This document shows positions 48,551 through 61,100 of a DNA stretch of 64,000 nt, in pieces. Origin of the DNA: Tetrahymena thermophila SB210 (Eukaryota; Ciliophora; Oligohymenophorea; Hymenostomatida; Tetrahymenidae); assembly GCF_000189635.1 (NCBI RefSeq), contig NW_002476346.1, positions 96,500 to 160,499 of the forward strand, given 5' to 3'. A program made the position numbers and the translations under genes. How positions within the stretch are numbered: the first letter of the stretch is position 1; every line of letters starts with the position of its first letter. The notes under the pieces were generated by a model that was not told the DNA's origin, searched no databases, and saw nothing but the letters and a program-made list of their open reading frames with translations.

Positions 48551-50085
48551 TCATTTTTTTAAATCTATCCTATATCTTCTTCTATGCTATTTAATTAATT
48601 ATTTTTAGCTTCTAGATTAATTATTTTCAACCTATTTTACTCGTTCATTTATCGAATGATTAAAATTTCTCATTAAATTAAAATACTGAAGTAGATTAAA
48701 TTTATGGCTAATTTATTAATTTTTTTAATATTTTAACTAAATAATATATTTTGTAATTTATTTAAATTTAATTTTTACAATTGGATCTGAGAGAAAGTCT
48801 AGGAACTTAGCAACATACTAAATTTCTAAAGCAATATCGCTGATAGAAGTAAGGTAGAAGTATTTACGCATGAATTGGGCAAAGATATCATTTATTTTAG
48901 CTAGAGTGGTACTGTTGCAAGAAGAAGTGGTTTAATTACAGAGATGGAATATATTTTCTGTCAAGTCAATCTATGCTTAGTCGAGGCTTGAAAAACAACC
49001 TTGAGCAATAGTAAGACTGACGAAGATTAGTGCTAGAGAAATGTTTTTAATACAGTATTAGAAATTTGTTAAGTTCTACTTCAAGTTAATCAAATCTACG
49101 AGCACATTTAGACGGAATTAGAAGGCGAAATTTTACTTCATGTAGCCACATCCGAAAAATTTGCCTTCTAGCAAATCAATGATAACTCCATTGACTGTTT
49201 CTAAACTTAAAGGACTGATTTACCACTTGAGGAGCTTTTTTTAGAAAATTAAATTAATTAAAAATCTAAATTAAAGAAATAAATTTAATTCAATTTTTGA
49301 TAGAAATGAAAAGTGTCTAAGAAAGGAAGAATAAATAAATACATTTAATATACTCATCTCGCAGTTGATAAAATCTTAATTTGTGTACTAATTTGTGAAT
49401 TCTACGTATTTGTCTAGCGTTTACTTATTAGAATCCTAACATTTAAGGAAAATTAATTTAATTAAAGTGTCTCATAAATTTAAATTGCATGTTATTTATG
49501 TATGTATATTGGTAGCTTAAGATATTTAGCTGATAAATTAAATTAAAAGCTTACTTCCTTCTTAGCTGAAATGAATAGGGAGGTAATCGCATACAGTTAA
49601 AGGTTTTTTTCCTTTATTTGGTTATTAGGCTGGAGGAAGAGAGTGTCGAAAAGAGCGATTGCTTACTGCACAATCTGTCTTTGGTAATTGAAATACACTC
49701 CAAGTTTTATAATGTTGTCTATGAGAAGTATTCTCTTTTTGAAAGTGATAGGATGGAAAATTTAGGTGGCAGAAGCCTTTTTTTAGTAATTTGGATTGGA
49801 AGGAATCTTATAATTGTAAGTCTTTATGGATTCATTTAAATTTTTAAAAATGTCTTCTAATTCAGAAAGAAAATCTTGAGGTTGGAATTTTTAGAGCTAC
49901 TTCTTTGTTATTTTTTTTTGTTAAAGCTGAGGATTCTTAAATTTGTCCTGCAATTTTTGTGTATCTTCATTGTTCTAGAATTAAAGTTTTTAAATTTTTA
50001 ACCTTCTAGGTCTCTGGTTATTTTAGTTATTGTTTCCAACTTTAAAAAATTGCTCAAAATAATCTGGATTGATAGTATCTTCCAT
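48551..50085 (-). CDS. Cyclin
   Basis: The CDS is complement(join(48551..48685,48779..49234,49343..49435,49555..50085)), 404 aa. After a Gln/Asn-rich N-terminus, the cyclin box starts near residue 118: RILLIDNIIKLGVYFNYQRQ, then ALFDTLF, then LQLYAITSLFISAKKE. Splicing 119- and 108-bp introns joins KKE to DSNKQTLDKYVEF and then EMSILN to LLKWQISPLSLETV, the standard end of cyclin box helix 3 to helix 5 (mE-x-x-IL-x-x-L-x-W-x-x-x-x-x-T). Both introns are phase 0. Cyclins activate CDKs in cell-cycle or transcription control. The subfamily cannot be told. The last intron (93 bp, 48686-48778) is less sure; without it the protein is 31 residues longer. Convergent with the spacer after the CCT gene. 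Confidence 0.82.
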
Positions 50086-50983
50086 TATGGCACAGTTTGT
50101 GTTATTGTATTAAGTCTACTAAGTAGAATTAGCAAATGTGGTACTAAAGTCACAGTTTATAGTAGTCGAACTCTATGTTTATTATATTAATTTATAAATT
50201 TGTTAAATTTTTGTGTAATGAAAATTAATTAATAATTTATTTGATCAGTCATTCATTTATTCATTCGTTTTCACTGAAAATTTTGGAAATTCAGATTAGG
50301 TGAAAAAAAAGAAAGAAAGAAAGAAAAAAGTAACGTAGAAAGTTTTTGTAAAAATAATAAATTAATCGTCAGAATAGTATTGAGTTTTTTTGTTGAGTAA
50401 GAAAATAAGTTGATTTATTTTTCAATTGGTGAGCAACAAATAAATTAAAATTTTGAGCGAAAAAAAAAAATTGATTAGATCGTATTTTAATTAAAGTTTA
50501 TTCGCTCAATACTCTTTGGACTTAGTTAATTTTATTACATTTTTCTATTTCTTTTCAATAATTAAATCAACTAAAAAATTGACTTATTGATTAATTGGGG
50601 TGATTTATTAGGTTGTTTATTGATCACATGATAAAAAAGATATTTCATAATTTTATTTTTATTCTAACTATTTTTATATTCTAATCGCTTGCACCCATCT
50701 AATTGATACTACGATTCATCCGTTTTAGCTTGATATTCTCTCTCATTCTACTAACAAAAATATCTAGGATAATTTATTTGTTCTTTGAATATGGTATGAA
50801 ATGATTGCAGTATTATAGTATATTTATTTATTTATTGATTTTTTCAATATTTATATTTCTGACGAATGAGCAAGTAGCTACCCAAAAAAAGTAATTTCTA
50901 AAAAAGTTAAAAGCAAAAAACGCGGCTTTAAATTTGAAAGCAGAACAAACAAATAAACTCACTTAAAGTGTAAAAATAATTTG

Positions 50984-51277
50984 TCAAAATGAAGATGTTA
51001 CTTAATCAAAGTAAGAACCTTTGCTGTTATTCATATTATAATTTGAAAGTGTGACTGTACAGGCAGTAGTTACAGTCAGTTCCGTATTCATTAAGTTCAT
51101 TCCTTACTTCTCATTTTACATAATTTATAATCTTGTCCTGTAAGAATGATGAGATTAATTTTATGGTTATGGGCTCTTTGTTATCAATTTAGAAACTCCA
51201 TTCACATTATTACTTAAATTACTTTACTTCTAGCATTTTTTCCCCCTTTCTCCCTTTTCGCAGCTTCTTTTACCCAT
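50984..51277 (-). CDS. Possible exon of an unidentified minus-strand gene
   Basis: ATG at 51277 to TGA at 50984 gives 97 residues with protein-like composition (NVNGVSKLITKSPQPQNQSH, MNLMNTELTVTTACTVTLSN). Overlapping it upstream in another minus frame is THKQKIRVKRKKEVIARWVK and EAAKREKGGKNARSK. The sequence is unusually GC-rich for a spacer. No splice pair joins the two frames cleanly, so the structure, and even whether it is intact, is open. Confidence 0.3.
51052..51078. repeat. Short perfect hairpin
   Basis: TGACTGTA (51052-51059) and TACAGTCA (51071-51078) are exact reverse complements around an 11-base loop, within sequence of higher GC than its surroundings. It could simply be part of an exon of the unidentified minus-strand gene. 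Confidence 0.5.
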
Positions 51278-52473
51278 CTTGCGATGACCTCCTTTTTTCT
51301 CTTCACTCGAATTTTTTACTTATGAGTTTTTTTTGTATCACTCGTATTGATTCTATGATTGTATATTAAGTATATATATTAATGTTTATATTATTTTTGT
51401 GGGATTATATATAAATTTCTTTCTTTTCTAATTTTCTTATATTATATTTTTGCAATAATAATTATTATTATTATCGCTACCTTTCAAAGTCATCTTAAGC
51501 AACTTAAATCACTTATTGACCTCATCCAAAAGATATCTTTCTTTCTTTAGTTGTGTGATTAATATTACTCAAACCACTTTTTGTATTATCTGCATTCTTT
51601 TTTCTTTCATTCACTCATATTTTTCATGCTCATCTTCTTTTGCATTTTTATAGTTTTTGCGCCTCAAACTTTGCTCCTCTTACTAATTTTATTCTAAATT
51701 CTTATTTCCATAAGCTAAAACTTTATTGCAACTTCAAAAATCAGAGGGTATTTATCAATTCTAAAAAACCTTTTTTAAATATTTTTCAACATTATGGGCT
51801 TTAGAAAAATTTTAGGTTAAAATTGATAAATTAGCTACCCTCGTTTTTTTAATTAGAAGAGACACAATTTGACTCTCTGTTGATAAAATAAAATTAGGAA
51901 AGAAAATTGAAATATTAAGTTGAAATAAAATTTAATAAAATTGAATATTTTATTTCTGATAGTTTTAAAATAAAATAATAAAAATCTTAATTTAAATATC
52001 TAGAAAAGATGCAAATATAAGTAATAAAGATAACTGAAATGTAAGATAATTAAGTAAATTTACTTTTAACATTAGAACAAAATAAAATAAATAATAATTT
52101 TAAAAACTTTCTTTAAATATTTTTTAAATTGTTTTAAGTGTAATTCTGAAAAAGTAGTTACTAAAACGTGTATTAGTCCTATAAAAGCTAATTAGAAAAT
52201 AAATTAAAAAGTTTTTTTAGTAAAATTATGAAATATTAATGCAAAATTATTTATTTTAATTAAAATATTGAGTTAAACTAAAATAGATTAAAAAAGTAAA
52301 AATTCATCAATTTAGATTCTTTTTTTTTAATTTGTTAATCAATTAATCAATCAGTAGATATTTTACAAATAAAATTTATAAAACATAAATAAATTGTATT
52401 TTGATATATTCAAAATAATTTGCAATAATTAAATTAATATTTATCTGCTTTTTGTATTGATTTTAGCTATCTA

Positions 52474-53214
52474 TCAAATTTCTTTTTACTGAATCACTAA
52501 ATCTATCACTTTAACCAAATTCGATTTAATCCATTCCATTTCTCTCTCAACAGATTTTTAAATTTTCTATACTATAATTGTTTGTTCTTCTCTCAGCTCA
52601 TTTACATATTTCTGCATTGTTTGATTGCTGGCAATATAGTTTTCTTTTAGATCATAAGAATTTGTTTGTGAGTTAATATTATTTATTTTTAAATTTTCGA
52701 ACTGCAATTCCATTTCTTTGGTCTTCAATACCATGAATTGGTTGTTTTTGTTGGCACTGTTGATGAAATTTTATAGCTCATTATTTAGAGCATCTATTTG
52801 GTCGTTGGTTACTCTATTAGTTTTATTCAACTCTTCTTTAGTAGCTATGGTGCTGGATAAATCGTTCAAGAAAGTAGTATTATCATTAAGAGCCTTTTCT
52901 AGCTGTTTGATGTATTTGCTATGAATTTCGATGTCTGATTTCAAATCTGAAACACTTGTTTTATAGATGCCACTGAATTATTTATATTCCTCTCTGATAA
53001 GTTTAAGGATGTCGTCATTGTACATGTTACTATTCTCAAGTTGATACAATCTCTGCTCAAAGCTATCTAGTCTTCTACTTATTTGTATAACGATTTCTTC
53101 AAATACCTAAACAGGCACAAAAGCCTAATAGGAATCGCTTTGCTGTCTAGCAGCTTCTGTCCTCAATCTTTTTGTATAAAATTCTAAATCGTTTGCCATT
53201 GGCGAATTCCTCAT
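52474..53214 (-). CDS. Coiled-coil protein, 246 aa, unrecognised
   Basis: This is a single exon from ATG at 53214 (MRNSPMANDLEFYTKRLRTE) to TGA at 52474; a second ATG at 53199 (MANDLEF) is an alternative start. Nearly the whole protein is charged and helical with heptad-like spacing of Leu/Ile: IVIQISRRLDSFEQRLYQLE (about 42-61), IEIHSKYIKQLEKALND, LNNELQNFINSANK and VNELREEQTIIVQKIQKSVE. There are no membrane segments. Ciliates have many such proteins in basal bodies, cilia and cortex, so a structural role is possible. The opposite-strand frame at 52718 is its shadow. Confidence 0.8.
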
Positions 53215-53838
53215 TCTTGTTTATAAATAAATTAGTTGCCTTTGTAAATATTCTATTAATTTCTTACTCTTTTTAATAATTTGAAAGTTAATTAATTTAT
53301 TAAGTCTGATAGAATTATTAAAATAAACAATCATTCATTCATTAAATAAACAAATAAATATTTCTTTATTTAGTTTTATTTTTATTAAACAAGTCAATTT
53401 TGATTTATTTGTAGTTAAAAGCTTAATATTATTGATAGCAATCATATTTATTTTTTTTATTCAGTGGAAGCTTTTTATTATGATTGAATATGTTGGTTCA
53501 CTGCTTAAATTTAAATAAGTCTAGGTACACTAAAATTTGAAATATAAATTAATAAGTAAAGAGAATTCGTTAAAAATAAATAAATAAATTTTTAGACAGA
53601 TTTTTTTAGTGTAAATAAATAAAATTATTTAAATGATTGCATTTTTTTATTAAAGATTTGCAGTAGCCATTTTGATGATTTGAATATGTTTTGCTTCTGC
53701 AATTGTAAATTTTATACTTAAATTAATAGAATCAAATATTTAGAAGCTTTAAGAGAGCGTCTAAGATAGATTTATAGTTTATTGATTTATTATTTAAAGA
53801 AAAAAATTATCTAAACAGAGTTAATATTAATTAATATT
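53215..53838. promoter_or_regulatory. Intergenic region between divergent coiled-coil and METTL3 genes
   Basis: 624 bp of AT-rich sequence separate two genes transcribed away from each other, so both promoters lie here. No motif was recognised. Confidence 0.4.
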
Positions 53839-56704
53839 ATGGGAAGCTCTGTAAAAGATTAGGAAATATCAAATAAAAAGCACAAGGCTCGTAATTCTAG
53901 CAGTGGAGCCAATAACAATAGCAATAGCAGTAATTATTAAAGCAGTAAAAGAGACATTCATTAAGACCGCAGTTATTCGAAGGATGACAGTCAAAGCAGG
54001 TAATACAATAGTAACAACGGCGGCGGAGGATCAAGCTCTAAAAATAGCAATCGTAACTCATCACAATAGGGTTATAATTAGAATTCTTCATCAAATCAAG
54101 GATAGAATTCCGAATATGGAGGATCTGGTTCAGGGAAAAATTCTTAAGCAAATTCATAGAGAAATTCCTCTTAATAAGGATTGTAGTAGTTAAATTAGCA
54201 GTAGTAATCTTAGCAATAATAGCAATAGATGCTTTAAAATTAAATGAATTCTATGGGAATGATGAATTAATTTTAGAACAGTTTTGGCTTGATGGGAATG
54301 TAGCCATCTTAGCCTTTACAGCTATTAAATCCTAGCATGATTATTCCTTCTGGAAAAAAATAAAAATATGATTTTCTTGAGTTTCCACCATCCAGTTAGC
54401 ATGAATTTCGCGCAATTTTATTAGATTATTTTTTGAGTGATTTATTTGATTACCCAATGCACTCAGCTGAGTTGTTTGAGAATTTCATAGAGGCCTTCAG
54501 TGATATTAAAGATTCTTCTTCATTTATTAAGAAATTAGAATTAATACCTTTGTTACAAGAATTAAATGACAAGAAAGCCATCAAGCTAGAAACATGTGCT
54601 GTCGGAACTAAATTGTTTGATTTCATCGTAGATATTAACAAGGATAAAATTAAATAACTATCAAGAGAATTTTCGAAAGATAGACCAAAGTTCATGCCTA
54701 TCCTTGATAAAAAGCCTCAACCTTCCTCTTCAAAGACAAATAGCAGCTCAACAACAGCTCCACCAAAACAAGCAATATCAAAAAGAGTATTTTTTACAAA
54801 AATTTATATTGATTAATATAAATGTTATTTGTTAGTTTGTTCGCTCTAAGTATGACAATTTATTTACTTATTAAAAGGAAATCGAAGATTTATTAAAGAA
54901 AGAAACGGGTCTTCAAAAGGAAGTTATTACACAAAGTAAAGAAAAAAGCAATTTATTGAATAAGATTTCAGCAGCAGAAGAATCTGCATTAGCTATTTTC
55001 AGAAAGTAAGGCTCTAGAAGAATAGATTACTGTGATTGTGGTACAAGAGATAAGTGTATATAAATAAGAAATTCCACAGTGCCTTGCAACAAAGCGCACT
55101 TCAGAAAGATAATTCGTCCTCATACAGATGAAAATTTAGGAAACTGTTCTTATTTAGATACTTGCAGGCATATGGATTACTGCAAATTCGTTCATTATGA
55201 ATTAGATGTGGATATAAATAACATGAATAACGATAATCTTTTGCTAGATGGAATTGAAAAAAAACTCAATCCTTAATGGATTAACTGCGATCTAAGACAA
55301 ATAGATTTTAATATTTTGGGTAAATTCAACTGTATAATGGCTGATCCTCCTTGGGATATTCATATGACTCTTCCTTATGGTACATTGAAAGTAAGAAATA
55401 AATTAATATAAGTTATTGCTTTAAAATCTATTCAGAATTTTCGATGGGATATATTCATTTAATAATATGAAAGTTCATTAATGAGTTTGAAAATATAGCA
55501 GAAAGCTACATTTTCTTTTAAGATATTCGCAATAGAATTAGATATTAATTAAAATAGTTGCATTTTATTTGTTTTAAAGTTAGATTTTACAAAACTCCTT
55601 TTAACAATGAAATAGCTTTTAAATGAAGAAATTAATGAAATTTTATTTACTTATTTTTATAAATAATAAAAGGATAGAGAAATGAAAGCAATGAGAGTTG
55701 ATTTACTTCAAGAGGAAGGTGTTATCTTTTTATGGGTAACTGGCCGTGCTATGGAACTTGGTAGAGAGTGCTTAACTAATTGGGGATATAGAAGAGTTGA
55801 AGAAATTATTTGGGTAAAAACAAATTAATTGCAAAGAATTATAAGAACAGGAAGAACAGGCCACTGGCTGAACCACTCTAAAGAACATTGTCTTGTAGGA
55901 ATTAAAGGTAATCCTAAGATAAATAGAAAAATCGACTGTGATGTGATAGTCTCAGAAGTTAGAGAAACAAGTAGAAAACCAGATGAGATTTACAATTTAA
56001 TAGAAAGAATGTGTCCTGGAGGGAAAAAAATAGAATTATTTGGTAGACCACACAACACTATGCCAGGTTGGCTAACTCTTGGTAATTAGTTACCAGGAAT
56101 TTATTTAGAAGATGAGGAAATTATAGAAAGATATATGGATGCTTATCCTGATTAAGATATAAGCAGAGAAACAATGGAAAGAAATAGAATTAGAATGAAA
56201 AATGAAAATGATATTGACCATATTTATAATTCACATATACAAAATATTCCTCCTTTTAAAACTAAATAGCTAACAAAAGATTTGCAACTTCAACAATAAA
56301 GCAGTAGTATGCAAACTACTTAATAGTAAAGTAGTTCACAGATGATGCCTCAAATGTAATAACAGTAATCTTCGCAATCTATAAACTCCAACACCGATTT
56401 ATAAATGTAAGCTTTTCACATGATTTCATCAGAATTTCTAAGATTATCTTTTTCGAAAAAAGGCATGGAAACGGATTGTACGAGCAAGAATGAAGATTTA
56501 AACAATTTAATACCCTATTTAAAAAATATATAATATTCACTATATATCTATCCTATTGTTCATATTCTTTCTTTTTTTGCTTTTACTTAAGCATAACCAC
56601 ACAAAACAATCAAGTAAGCAAAAAACCTTCCATTTTTTCGTTTTGAAAATATAACTTTCTGCATTTCTAAGTTCAATTATTAATTTTATATCATTAACTA
56701 TTGA
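53839..56704 (+). CDS. mRNA N6-adenosine methyltransferase, METTL3/IME4 family
   Basis: The CDS is join(53839..54786,54878..55390,55673..56704), 830 aa. The enzyme transfers methyl from S-adenosylmethionine to N6 of adenosine in mRNA, normally with a METTL14-type partner. An N-terminal Ser/Asn/Gly/Gln-rich tail (1-170) is followed by a helical region. Two CCCH-type zinc fingers follow (about 367-423: [34 protein letters not shown]), as in METTL3. Then come the MT-A70 domain with catalytic DPPW at 472-475, [14 protein letters not shown], the [19 protein letters not shown] gate loop and [20 protein letters not shown]. The zinc fingers separate it from the ciliate DNA 6mA enzyme MTA1, which is reported to lack them. 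The introns are 91 and 282 bp. The Gln-rich C-terminus runs to the first TGA and its last 70 residues could be an undetected intron or UTR. Confidence 0.93.
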
Positions 56705-58122
56705 AATTTTAAAAAGAAGTAACTTCCATATTCATTTTTTAAAAATTTAATATGAATCTAATTTAGCAATTTCATTAAAAAGTAAAAAGTTATTTTTCAG
56801 AAAATTCATCAATTGCTTTTCATTTTTTCAGTTTATATTTTATGAAAAATATTTGTTTTTTTTTATTAATTCTTCAGCGAATTTACTTTTTTTGACTTAC
56901 TTTATTTTTTTATGATTTCTTTATTGGCAAATCCTTCATTCCTATCTTGTGTGATAAATAAACTAAATTTTTTCGTTTTACTTATTTTAATTGATTAGAA
57001 TCACAAAAAACAAATATTTTTGATGAAACACTACAAAGAATGGATTTCTTATTTTCAATTAAATATAATAATAATATATTATGAATTGATGAATTTATAT
57101 TTTTAATAATTTTAATTAAATGATTTATAAAAACAATATTTTTTTTATCTAGATTTGTTTTAAATCTTAAAATTATTTAAAATATTTTTTTATTGTAAAA
57201 TTTTTTTGTTTTTTTTATTTTAAATTAAAACTATATTTTTTTCTAATTTTTAGATAAATCAAGATTAGAGTGAGTTTTAACGAATATAAAAATTATTTAA
57301 ATAATTAATTGTTTTTAATTTATTCTGGTGAATTTTAATCTAAGCCTATCTAATAGAAATTTCTGAAATGTTGATCGATCAAAAATATCTTAATATTTTG
57401 AATAAAATGTAAATATTTAATTTTATATAAAAGAAGAAATGTAAATATCATTTTTGTTTTATTTTCCTTCTTAATGAGATAATGACAAATAAATATCTTA
57501 GTTATTAAGATTCCATAAAAAATATACCGTTTAGATTTATTCATATCTTTCTTATGCATTATTTGTTTGGGATTTTATTTATTTTTTCATTAATTGAAAG
57601 TTTCTATTTATTGAAAAAAAAATATTAACGTATATTTCGTATATTTGGTCGCAAACATCAAAAATGAATGAATAATCAAATAGTTTGTAAATATCTTAAA
57701 TTTTTAAATTTTTAATTTTTTTTACCCGCTTAAGGCGAAAAACAAGGAATTTGCAGAATCAATAAGATCTTATATGTTAATTTGCAATATTAATAGAATA
57801 ATAAATAGTGTTTTGCTTGTTAAATCAGAAGCGCTATTTTTATAATGTTCATATTGACACAACTATTTCGAAAAAGAAAAAGAAAAGATTTGAGCAATTC
57901 TTAAATTATCAAATTTTCAAACTCAAAAAAAATAATTAATAAAAAAAGATAAAATTTACTATATTGAAGATATCATTTTTACAATCAAACATACAAACAA
58001 AGCAATTAACTAGGGTAAAGCGCTTATTTTCTCATTATGCTTAATCATTAAATTAGTTCAAAAGGCTAACCCATTAAGTTTTCATAATTCTCTTTAAATT
58101 TGAATAGGTAAAACAATATTAA
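56705..58122. other. AT-rich intergenic spacer
   Basis: No gene is supported. The minus-strand frame at 57350-57559 is Ile/Lys/Phe-rich by base composition only. Confidence 0.55.
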
Positions 58123-61100
58123 ATGGTGGATCAACAAACTCTAATCTAAGTATTTTAAGGATTTTTTTCTAATGATCAACAAATGATTAATTAAGGATAG
58201 CAATTCATTCAACAAAATTGCTTGAATCCAAACTACTGTGTATCTTTAATGATTCTTGCTGACAGTAACAGTCAACAAGATAGTAACATTCGTCTTTCAG
58301 CTATTGCTAATTTAAAGAATACTGTAGAAAACTTCTGGCTTCCTAACAAAAACTACAACAATAATTAACTTTTAGAATAAGGTAGCACTTTTTGAAATTC
58401 GCATAAAAATAATGTTAACAAACAATTAATTAATTAATAAATCAAAAGAAAAGGCAACACTTAGACAAAGTATTTTAGATGCTTTAATTAGATCTATTAG
58501 TGATCAATAAATCTGTAAAGTTTACAAAAAGATTTTAAGCATAATCATTAACTATGACTATCCTGCTGTTTGGCCAGATTTGTTGGAAACAGTAATCAAT
58601 AGACTTGCTCCTTCCCAAAACATGGAAGAAATTTAGGGCTGTCTATTTGCTCTCGAAAAATTATATTAAAAATATGAATTTGAAATTGATAATCGTGCAA
58701 TCATGGATCACATCATTAATAAGTCTATAGTTATTTTGTAAAACCTTGCAGGCTAAATGATTTAAAATTACAGCGAATAAATTGCTCCTCTGTTGAAAAG
58801 CATTCTTAAAATCTATTTCATGGCCATCGATATGCAATTCCCCATCATTTTGGCTGAATAAAGCACATTCTAAAACTGGATGGTCATCTTCAAAATATTA
58901 ATTGGATTCAACATCCCTTAAAGCATCAACTAATCCTAAAACCCTGACAAAAACATTTACTGGAAAAACAGAAAGTGGTGCTTTAAAATCCTTATCAAGT
59001 AATTAATTAGTTTGTTCTTTTAAGTGTTATAACAAGATACCTAACTAATCTAATATATTTATTTAGTATAATCTATTTCCCTAAAAATTAATAATCTTAA
59101 CATTATTATAAAAATAAGAATTTTCCATAAATACTGCTTCAAGAATCCATAAGACAGAGTCATCCAACAAATTTCTTGCCTTTTCTTGTAAAAGTATGCA
59201 GTCCCATTCTTTGAATCTGTGCTCGAAATTCTCTTTAATGAATATTACAAAGGCTAATACGTTTCAGATATTGTCATTAATAACTGCATTCTTTTCATCT
59301 ACTACTCCCTTGGCCATGATGAAACCTTCAATGCTCTCCATCGTAATAAATTCAAACATTTTTATCACAACCAGCAACATAAATATTTTTTATATAAACA
59401 CCTTAATAAATAAATTAATTTTGCAAATGAAATAATGATTAAATAACTTTTAAACATCATGAATTATCAATTTATCAAAAATAAATATTTAAATTAATTT
59501 ATTTTGAGCAAAAAAATATTTTTTAATTTTAATAAATAGCTGTGCTTGAAAAGATTGTTTTAGATATTTGCATTCCTTTGCTTTCAACTACTCCAGAAGA
59601 TTTTAACTTGTACAATCAAGATCCTGAAGATTACATTCGCAAGGATGAAGATAACTCTATTTTAGTGAATAAGGTAAAATTAATTTTAAATAATTGAATG
59701 AATTTATTAGAGTTAAAAAATGTTTACTAAAATAAATCATAAAAAATATGAAGAATACTTCAATCATGTTGATCAAGGAAGCTTGCAAGATTACAAATCC
59801 TAATAATGAATCTTACTTGGAATATGTTTTATCTTTGATTGTGAATTGTCTTGACAAGGGAGTGAATCCTCGTAACAATTAAAATGTTACAATTGCACAG
59901 AAAGAGGGTCTTTTCTAACTTATGGGAGTAATTAGAGAACAAGTATAAATTGTAATTTGCAATTAATACTGATTTAACTTAATTTTACTATTTGCAAAAC
60001 AACAAAAGGTCTATGAAGAGAAGAATCTTACTGATCAATTAGAAAATATCATTTAAAGCTACATCGTTAAGGAACTTAATTCTGAGGCTAACATCCTTAA
60101 GGCTCGTACTTGCTGGTTGCTTGGTAAATATGGAGGCCTTGACTTCAAAAATCCTTAAAACTTATCCACCATCATAGCTGTAAATATTAAACAATTTTAA
60201 AATTAACTTACTAATAAATAATATTTAGGGTATTTGCTAAAGAATGATTGACGGTGATTTGGTTGTACGTGTAAAGGCTTCTATTGCTCTCTAGTACTAC
60301 ATTGACTAAGAGGGTGTTAAAGACTTAGTCCGTCCAGGTTTGTCTGATATGCTTTCAATTTATATCAAGTTAATGCAATAAATAGATAATGAAAATTTAG
60401 TTTGCGCTTTAGAATGCATCGTAGAAAACTTCACTAATGAAATTACTCCTTTCGCTTATGATTTAGCTAATCATTTATCCATAGCTTTTTATAGATACAA
60501 AGAAAAGGATTTAGATGAAGATCAAGCAGGTGAAGACGGTGAACTCCCAGCTGCAGGTTGTCTTCAAGTAATTTTTATTATTTTAAAATGTTTTTATCTT
60601 GCTAAATAGTCTTAATATTAAATATTACTTAGGCTATCAACTAAATTTTAGAGTCACCTTTAGAAGTTGGAATTTATTCAAAAATGGAAAACGATTTCTT
60701 ACTTAAACTCATTATTGATTGCCTCACTGACAAAGATTTCCATTACTTAGAAGAAGGATTCAGTTTACTCAACACTCTTCTTTTCAAGTCTCCTTGCATT
60801 TCTAATAATCTTTGGATTTTCTATCCCTTTATTTGTTACGCAATTTTGGGATTCCCTCCTCAACTTAACATCAACTCTCTTTCTTCAAATGATCACATCT
60901 AACTTTTCTCTATCCTCACCTAAAACACAAGTTACTCCAGAAGTAATTTATTTCATTTTTTATCTTAAAAACTTCCAAAATAAATAATTTCTTAGCATTT
61001 ATTTTTTAATTTCAACATAAAGAAAAACAAAAAAACATTTCAGAATTCTTTTTATTTTAAATATTTACTAAAAAAATATTTTAATTTTTAAAAATAAATA

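Larger units (their letters stand above)
50086..52473. other. Spacer with simple repeats and coding-like patches
   Basis: AT-rich sequence with AAAGAAAGAAAGAAAGAAA at about 50309-50326, a small hairpin at 51052-51078 and protein-like patches on the minus strand from about 51720 down to 50984. Beyond about 51840 nothing is seen until the coiled-coil gene. Confidence 0.45.

Noticed and set aside
49618..49839. Plus frame starting at a TTG codon, open for about 200 codons
   Set aside because: Antisense to cyclin exon 1; the minus strand carries the recognisable cyclin box.
52718..52924. Hydrophobic plus frame
   Set aside because: Shadow of the minus-strand coiled-coil gene.
53903..54193. Standard-code frame of 96 codons at the METTL3 5' end
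   Set aside because: It is a +1 shadow; the frame from ATG 53839 reads through TAA/TAG as Gln into the conserved region.
54450..54695. Minus frame inside the methyltransferase gene
   Set aside because: Antisense of METTL3 exon 1, which is continuous in frame with the conserved domains.
54835..54850. Micro-exon TTTGTTCGCTCTAAG within the first METTL3 intron
   Set aside because: Using it as a separate exon puts the zinc-finger exon out of frame; a single 91-bp intron keeps frame.
57350..57559. Minus 69-codon frame
   Set aside because: Lys/Ile/Phe composition only, in a spacer, with no support.
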